Source: JBNKDD01 sp050288085 (GTDB lineage: Bacteria; Chloroflexota; Anaerolineae; Aggregatilineales; UBA3940). From it: a stretch of DNA of 10,226 nucleotides. The stretch lies in contig JBNKDD010000201.1 in NCBI GenBank assembly GCA_050288085.1, forward strand, positions 1-10,226. The letters run 5' to 3'. The position numbers and the translations under genes were made by a program. The notes under the pieces were generated by a model. It ran no database searches. It worked only from the letters and a program-made list of their open reading frames with translations, and had not been told where the DNA came from. Positions 6,721-10,226 of the stretch are shown piece after piece. Position 1 is the first letter of the stretch; every line of letters starts with the position of its first letter.

Positions 6721-7085
6721 GGTGAGTCCTTTTTCAATGAGGAGAGGGCTTCCTCAATGGTTTTATAAACGTTGAATAAATCCTGGAAACCGGCCAGCGC
6801 CAGCACCTCAAAAATCCGGCCATCGACCGCGGCCAGAATCAGGTTGCTGCCATCCCGCCGGAGGTTTTTACCGCTAACCAACAGCAGGGCCATCCCCGCT
6901 GACGAAATAAAGCTCACATCGGCCAGGTCTATCAGGACATTTTTGCTTATGTTGGGCACAGAGATAGCCGATACGAGTTCGTCGCGAACCATCTGTGTTC
7001 CCATGGTATCCAGATCACCGTGGATGTGAAGCACCTTTATACCGTCGGGACGTTCCTCGACTGTAAGTGTGGTTCGTTCATTCAT
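6717..7085 (-). CDS. STAS-domain protein, anti-sigma factor antagonist-like (first of pair)
   Basis: This 122-residue STAS domain protein has the opening strand VLHIHGDLDTMGT (18-30), the phospho-acceptor loop region NVLIDLADVSFISSAGMALL (49-68) with Ser61-Ser62, and a late EVLALAGFQDLFNVYKTIEE close to the usual end of the fold. The loop reads ISSAG: the usual Asp before the serines is Ile. It is a paralogue of the downstream STAS protein but clearly diverged from it, so duplication is not recent. The ATG at 7085 has only a weak ribosome binding site (TTGAG), and a promoter-like sequence lies at 7124-7151. It is the first gene of the apparent signalling operon. Its partner kinase is not visible. 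Confident family, inferred role. Confidence 0.9.
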   Translation of the reverse strand: MNERTTLTVEERPDGIKVLHIHGDLDTMGTQMVRDELVSAISVPNISKNVLIDLADVSFISSAGMALLLVSGKNLRRDGSNLILAAVDGRIFEVLALAGFQDLFNVYKTIEEALSSLKKDSP

Positions 7086-7123
7086 GTAGATTGCTCAACT
7101 TTTATTGCGGATCACCTGGCTGC

Positions 7124-7151
7124 ACTATACCATAGTTTACCGATCGGGCAA
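7124..7151 (-). promoter_or_regulatory. Candidate promoter of the STAS-STAS-kinase operon
   Basis: Read leftward, TTGCCC (7146-7151) and TATAGT (7124-7129) match the -35 box at 4 of 6 and the -10 box at 5 of 6 positions with 16 bases between. The predicted start near 7117 lies about 32 bases before the first STAS ATG. It sits in the 95-base gap after the FemX-like gene, which fits a new transcription unit beginning here. Confidence 0.45.
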
Positions 7152-7180
7152 AGCAATTTCACCTGGGGGTGATCAGTCCC

Positions 7181-8308
7181 TTACGATTGATCGTTTGAAC
7201 GAGCCGCACGGCGGCGCAGCCGACGCCAACCAATAGCCCGCATAATGCTTAACACCAGAGGCATCACATGGGTGTACAGCAAATATAAACCCGGCTTGAC
7301 GACATAATCCCAGGCCCCGATCCGGCGCACCACCGTCCCACCAAAACCGGTCTTGAAACGGAAAACACCGGTCAGCGGATCGTATTCGTCAAAGAAATCA
7401 TCGGGTGCCCCCCAGAAGTCATAGACCTGCATCCCCTGTAATTTAGCCCAGCGTATCGCCTCCCATTGGAGCGCATAGGTCGGCATCCGGTTGCGCTCTT
7501 CTTCGGATGATGCCCCGTAGAAATACCAGGCCCGGATACCCAACCCAAAGATGATCACATGGGCGATGGCCTTGCCCTTATATTCTGCGATGATCGGTTG
7601 GGCCAACCCCGCCCGCATGAAGTCCGCCCAGGCCCGGCGATAATAATCCAAGGGGCGGATCACAAACCCGTCGCGGTTGGCCGTCTCGGCGTAGAGATCG
7701 TACAGCAGGTCGAGATCATCGGCGTCACCAAAGCGGATCGTCACATTGCGTTTCGCCGCCAGCCGGACGTTATAGCGGGTTTTCTGTTTCATCGCGGCCA
7801 TCAAATCTTCTTCGGTCGGACGCAGATCAACGATGATCGAATTGCGGAATTGAATCTGATCGTTAGAGAAACGGAGCCCGGCCTGTTCCCACTCGGCGGC
7901 GATTTGCACCCCCAGCGGATTATCGTAAGCGGACTGATCCCCCTGTTCCGGCACGCCGGTTCCGATCACCACGTCGGGATCGATCTTGATGAAGATTGCG
8001 CCGCTCTCCTGCGCGTGGCGCTTGATCTGGTCGATCACCGCCCGGCGAAGCGGCCCGTTGTTATAGTCGAGGATCGGGCCTTTGGGAACATACATCACCT
8101 TGAGCGGGCCTTTTTGCCGGGTGAGTATCTGGGCCAGCGCAACGGCCTTACCCTGGTGCATATAGGCGATCCGCTCCGGGTACCAGCCGGTAGTCGCCGC
8201 TTTGAAGTCGCCCCACTCCCAGGCCTGTAAAACATGGGCCGAAGGGAAAAGCGCCAGGGTAGCGTTCCAGGTCTGAGGATCGGTGATCGTCATCGGGTGT
8301 AATTGCAT
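7181..8308 (-). CDS. FemAB/FemX-like aminoacyl- or acyltransferase (GNAT-fold)
   Basis: From the ATG at 8308 this is a 375-residue soluble protein. Family landmarks, numbered from that Met, are ILQ-type N-terminal ALFPSAHVLQAWEWGDFK (19-36), MKQKTRYNVRLAAKR (173-187), a second acyltransferase half with IAHVIIFGLGIRAWYFYGAS (248-267), YDFWGAP (296-302) and FRFKTGFGG (316-324), then a basic C terminus. FemAB-family enzymes attach amino acids from aminoacyl-tRNA to the peptidoglycan stem peptide on the inner membrane face; related proteins in other bacteria carry out unrelated acyl transfers, so substrate is unproven. An upstream in-frame ATG at 8365 would add 19 residues without a ribosome binding site, while GGATGGAAG lies directly before 8308. 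No other cell-wall genes adjoin it. A 95-base gap separates it from the STAS operon. Confidence 0.88.
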   Translation of the reverse strand: MQLHPMTITDPQTWNATLALFPSAHVLQAWEWGDFKAATTGWYPERIAYMHQGKAVALAQILTRQKGPLKVMYVPKGPILDYNNGPLRRAVIDQIKRHAQESGAIFIKIDPDVVIGTGVPEQGDQSAYDNPLGVQIAAEWEQAGLRFSNDQIQFRNSIIVDLRPTEEDLMAAMKQKTRYNVRLAAKRNVTIRFGDADDLDLLYDLYAETANRDGFVIRPLDYYRRAWADFMRAGLAQPIIAEYKGKAIAHVIIFGLGIRAWYFYGASSEEERNRMPTYALQWEAIRWAKLQGMQVYDFWGAPDDFFDEYDPLTGVFRFKTGFGGTVVRRIGAWDYVVKPGLYLLYTHVMPLVLSIMRAIGWRRLRRRAARSNDQS

Positions 8309-8420
8309 TGACTTCCATCCAAATAGTGGCGGTCTCTTGCCGGGGTCAAATGATCTTAGTGGCATACTTTAGCGCAAGGGGTGGGCCTTGTCCACGTGCG
8401 GCATACTGAACTGGGGCTTG

Positions 8421-8518
8421 AACCCCCCTGTACTCCTTCGGAGCATCCGTCCCCCCTTCGCAAAGGGGGGACAAATCTAAGCGGCGTTTGGCAAAACGCT
8501 GCGAAGATTAGGGGGGTT
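8421..8518. repeat. Composite palindromic intergenic element (three hairpins in a closing inverted repeat)
   Basis: Outer arms AACCCCCCT (8421-8429) and AGGGGGGTT (8510-8518) are perfect 9-bp terminal inverted repeats. Between them lie CTCC/GGAG with a TTC loop (8433-8443), GTCCCCCCTT/AAGGGGGGAC with a 4-base loop (8449-8472), and GCGGCGTTT/AAACGCTGC with one G-T pair and a GGCA loop (8481-8502), the last flanked by AATCT (8474-8478) and AGATT (8505-8509). The whole could fold as a branched cloverleaf. There is no reading frame, no T tract and no obvious target-site duplication. It looks like a non-autonomous dispersed repeat. Read leftward, its first two bases complete the TAA stop of the upstream membrane-protein gene. 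Confidence 0.65.
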
Positions 8519-9176
8519 AACTGAGACGGGGTCCTTCCGATTGCGCCGAATACCGCCACAAGAGAATCGCAATCAGGATAAACCAGACCAGGAACCAGAC
8601 GCTCGATATCAGTTCGAGGGCGGGCACATACAACCCGATAATCCCCGGCACCATCACTACTACCGAGATAATGCAGATGATCCGATCAAGCAGCTTGCCC
8701 CGCCACAGGCCGACCATCGCGATCACGGCGGCGATGTAGGGTATCCAATAGCTGAGATGGCGCACCACCCGCCAGGCAGTCGCCCAACCAAACGGCGGGT
8801 CGATCCCTGCTGCGATCCCCTGGGTGATCGCCCACATGATCGCGTTCTCACTGAAATCGAGCAGCGGTCCGATCAGGCCGATCACCAGGGCGAGTTGTCC
8901 CATCATCTCATGACGTGACTTGACCAGCACCGACAGCCCGATCCAGGCCACGATCCAGCATAGGATAAAGACGCCATCAATTGAAAAGAGCACCCGGACA
9001 CTGTCGGCAAAGGTGGCGGCTTCGGGTAAGTTGAGGCTCACTTCCCCGGAGATCGCCGCATCACCGGGCATGGGGAAGTCAAACGGCCAGGGAACAAAGG
9101 TGATCCCGACTATCAGCAGGGCAGCCAGGACGGCAGCAATCGCCCCGACCCGCATGGTGTAAGTTGAATCGTCCAT
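8517..9176 (-). CDS. Hypothetical six-helix membrane protein
   Basis: I do not recognise this 219-residue protein beyond its being an integral membrane protein. Hydrophobic helices lie at about residues 10-28, 67-86, 94-118, 140-158, 166-184 and 190-208. The loop after helix 1 (about 30-66) is long and carries FDFPMPGD and FADSVRVLF. Helix 3 contains the unusual polar stretch LLDFSENAI, perhaps a functional site inside the membrane. I chose the ATG at 9176 because AGAGGAG lies 8 bases before it; an upstream GTG at 9242 would overlap the preceding gene and has no such site. The stop TAA at 8517-8519 is formed with the edge of the palindromic element, so the C terminus could have been altered by it. 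It starts 47 bases after the M20 peptidase gene. Confidence 0.8.
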   Translation of the reverse strand: MDDSTYTMRVGAIAAVLAALLIVGITFVPWPFDFPMPGDAAISGEVSLNLPEAATFADSVRVLFSIDGVFILCWIVAWIGLSVLVKSRHEMMGQLALVIGLIGPLLDFSENAIMWAITQGIAAGIDPPFGWATAWRVVRHLSYWIPYIAAVIAMVGLWRGKLLDRIICIISVVVMVPGIIGLYVPALELISSVWFLVWFILIAILLWRYSAQSEGPRLS

Positions 9177-9200
9177 TAATATTTCTCCTCTTGATACGAC

Positions 9201-9226
9201 TAGGGGCGACTGGCCAGTCGCTCCTA
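9201..9226. repeat. 26-bp near-perfect palindrome at the end of the M20 peptidase gene
   Basis: TAGGGGCGACTGG (9201-9213) and CCAGTCGCTCCTA (9214-9226) are reverse complements at 12 of 13 positions, the exception being a G-T pair; the central 16 bases are perfect. On the leftward strand it begins exactly with the TAG stop codon of the peptidase. No T tract follows, so it is not a standard terminator. Palindromes of this TAGGGGCGAC type look like a dispersed repeat family, but copy number needs a genome to test. Confidence 0.7.
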
Positions 9227-10226
9227 CAGACACATCTCGCACAGCACCTCATAGACCACCTGTGTACCCAATAGCAGGTTATCCAGCGAGATGCGCTCGT
9301 CGATGCCGTGCATGCGGTTGAGTTCCCCCTGATCGATCACAATCGGCATCAGGCCATAGGATGGAACGCCTTTCTGCCGGAAGAAAGCCGAGTCGGTTCC
9401 GCCGGGGGTCTGCATCGGGACGGTGATTCCCTCCGGCACCCGGCGCTTGAGGACACCGGCCAGCACCTCGAAAAAGCCACCCTCAAACGGTGAGATCGAA
9501 CCTTTCTCCAGGTTCTCCGGCAGTTCTAATCGAATGTGGTCATCGCCAATAATCCGGTTTAAGTCGGCCAGGAATGCATCCACATCCTGATCGGGCAGCA
9601 GCCGCATATCGAGTCCGGCTTCCGCCGTCTGCGGGATCACGTTCTGTTTGTCGCTGGCTCGGAGCATGGTCGGCGTAACGAGGTTGCGCAGCATCGCGTT
9701 GATCTCCGGTTCCTCGCTCAACATGCCGCTGACCAGCCGGAAGACAAGCGGATTGTCAATATGCTTGAGCAGGAAAGATCGCGGGAAGCTCATCCCCTCT
9801 GCCAGCCGTTTGAACATCGCCGCTGTGACCGGGGTCAGCCGGGGCGGGAAGGGATTCTGCCGGATGCGCTCAAGGGCCTGAGTCAGCAAATCGACCGGGT
9901 TGTTACCTCTTGGAACGGAAGCAAGGCCGGGTTCACCGGTCGCGATCAGCCGCGCCCAGATATCCCGCTTCTCGGCGACGGCAGCATAAAAGACCGGCCT
10001 GTCACCCAACAAACCGGTCAGGCCAAAGCCGCCCTCATCCCAGACCACTTCCGGCGCGATCAGATCCCAGTGATGATCGACCATCCAGCCGGTTCCGGCA
10101 AAACCGCCCATCTCCTCATCGGCCACCGCCATAAAAATCACGTCACGTTGGAGCGGTTTACCCTGCTTGCACAGCAAATCGAGGGCGAGCAACTGCATGA
10201 TGCCCAGGTTTTTCATGTCGATGGCA
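9224..10226 (-). CDS. M20-family metallopeptidase (partial, N terminus beyond window)
   Basis: The visible part holds 333 complete residues of an M20 peptidase (ArgE/DapE/CPG2/carnosinase superfamily), which hydrolyses peptide or N-acyl amide bonds using two metal ions, usually zinc. At the right edge AIDMKN gives the bridging metal ligand Asp (codon at 10217-10219). Counting from the following Met as residue 1, ADEE (32-35) carries the catalytic Glu and a metal ligand, WDEGG (59-63) another metal ligand, a dimerisation domain spans about 75-230, PGGTDSAFF is near the substrate pocket, and HGIDERI (303-309) carries the final His ligand. The N-terminal His ligand lies outside the window. All visible ligands are intact. 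It ends at TAG inside the palindrome at 9201-9226, 47 bases before the membrane-protein gene. Substrate is not decided. Confidence 0.92.
   Translation of the reverse strand, partial: AIDMKNLGIMQLLALDLLCKQGKPLQRDVIFMAVADEEMGGFAGTGWMVDHHWDLIAPEVVWDEGGFGLTGLLGDRPVFYAAVAEKRDIWARLIATGEPGLASVPRGNNPVDLLTQALERIRQNPFPPRLTPVTAAMFKRLAEGMSFPRSFLLKHIDNPLVFRLVSGMLSEEPEINAMLRNLVTPTMLRASDKQNVIPQTAEAGLDMRLLPDQDVDAFLADLNRIIGDDHIRLELPENLEKGSISPFEGGFFEVLAGVLKRRVPEGITVPMQTPGGTDSAFFRQKGVPSYGLMPIVIDQGELNRMHGIDERISLDNLLLGTQVVYEVLCEMCL

Noticed and set aside
7159..7172. TCACC/GGTGA hairpin after the FemAB-like gene as a terminator
   Set aside because: The stem is only 5 bp and the following sequence AATTGCTTT is a poor T tract; it is also next to the candidate promoter, so I left it unannotated.
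7559..8230. Open 223-codon frame on the + strand
   Set aside because: It lies wholly antisense to the FemAB-like gene, whose protein motifs are clear; the + frame has no recognisable domain and is a by-product of GC-rich codon use.
8362..8407. Direct repeat GCATACT (8362-8368 and 8401-8407) as target-site duplication or iteron
   Set aside because: Only 7 bases, two copies, and not placed at the borders of the palindromic element; easily due to chance.
8421..8518. CRISPR repeat or tRNA-like gene
   Set aside because: The arms do not recur as regularly spaced direct repeats, and the cloverleaf-like fold lacks anticodon-stem geometry and the T-loop sequence of a tRNA.

Overview
The window looks like ordinary chromosomal DNA of a moderately GC-rich bacterium. 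A Chloroflexota member (Anaerolineae-like) is my best guess. The reasons are the large PAS/GAF histidine kinases without partner regulators, the STAS-domain proteins, the FemAB-like acyltransferase, and the intergenic palindromes of the TAGGGGCGAC and AACCCCCCT/AGGGGGGTT kind. This assignment is inference: there is no rRNA or other phylogenetic marker. I saw no tRNA, rRNA, CRISPR array, transposase, phage gene or plasmid gene.

Layout. At 63-290 a small PspC-domain membrane protein reads rightward and ends at an intrinsic terminator. It converges with a leftward gene (412-732) for a very charged, Lys/Asp/Glu-rich small protein. From 925 a rightward pair encodes a small SpoIIAA/STAS-like protein and an extended-SDR NAD-dependent epimerase/dehydratase (to 2279). 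From about 2290 to the window end every gene reads leftward. In transcription order from the right edge these are: an M20 metallopeptidase (cut by the window edge), a six-helix membrane protein, a FemAB/FemX-like acyltransferase, two overlapping STAS anti-sigma-factor-antagonist-like proteins, a 939-residue PAS-PAS-PAS-GAF histidine kinase, and a second, smaller membrane histidine kinase.

How the genes fit together. The clearest unit is 3484-7085. A candidate promoter at 7124-7151 precedes STAS1. STAS1 and STAS2 overlap by ATGA, and the large kinase follows after 69 bases. The smaller kinase lies 154 bases further on with its own ribosome binding site. This suggests a partner-switching or phosphorelay signalling module whose response regulator, anti-sigma kinase and PP2C phosphatase lie elsewhere or do not exist. 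The genes on either side (FemX-like, M20 peptidase, SDR) look like unrelated housekeeping or cell-envelope genes.

The least ordinary feature is in the gaps. Four leftward genes end in, or within about 25 bases of, long palindromes (354-391, 2297-2322, 8421-8518, 9201-9226). Two of these palindromes share bases with the stop codon of the gene before them. The one at 8421-8518 is a composite of three hairpins inside a closing terminal inverted repeat and looks like a dispersed non-coding repeat. I found no clearly new defence or biosynthetic system here.
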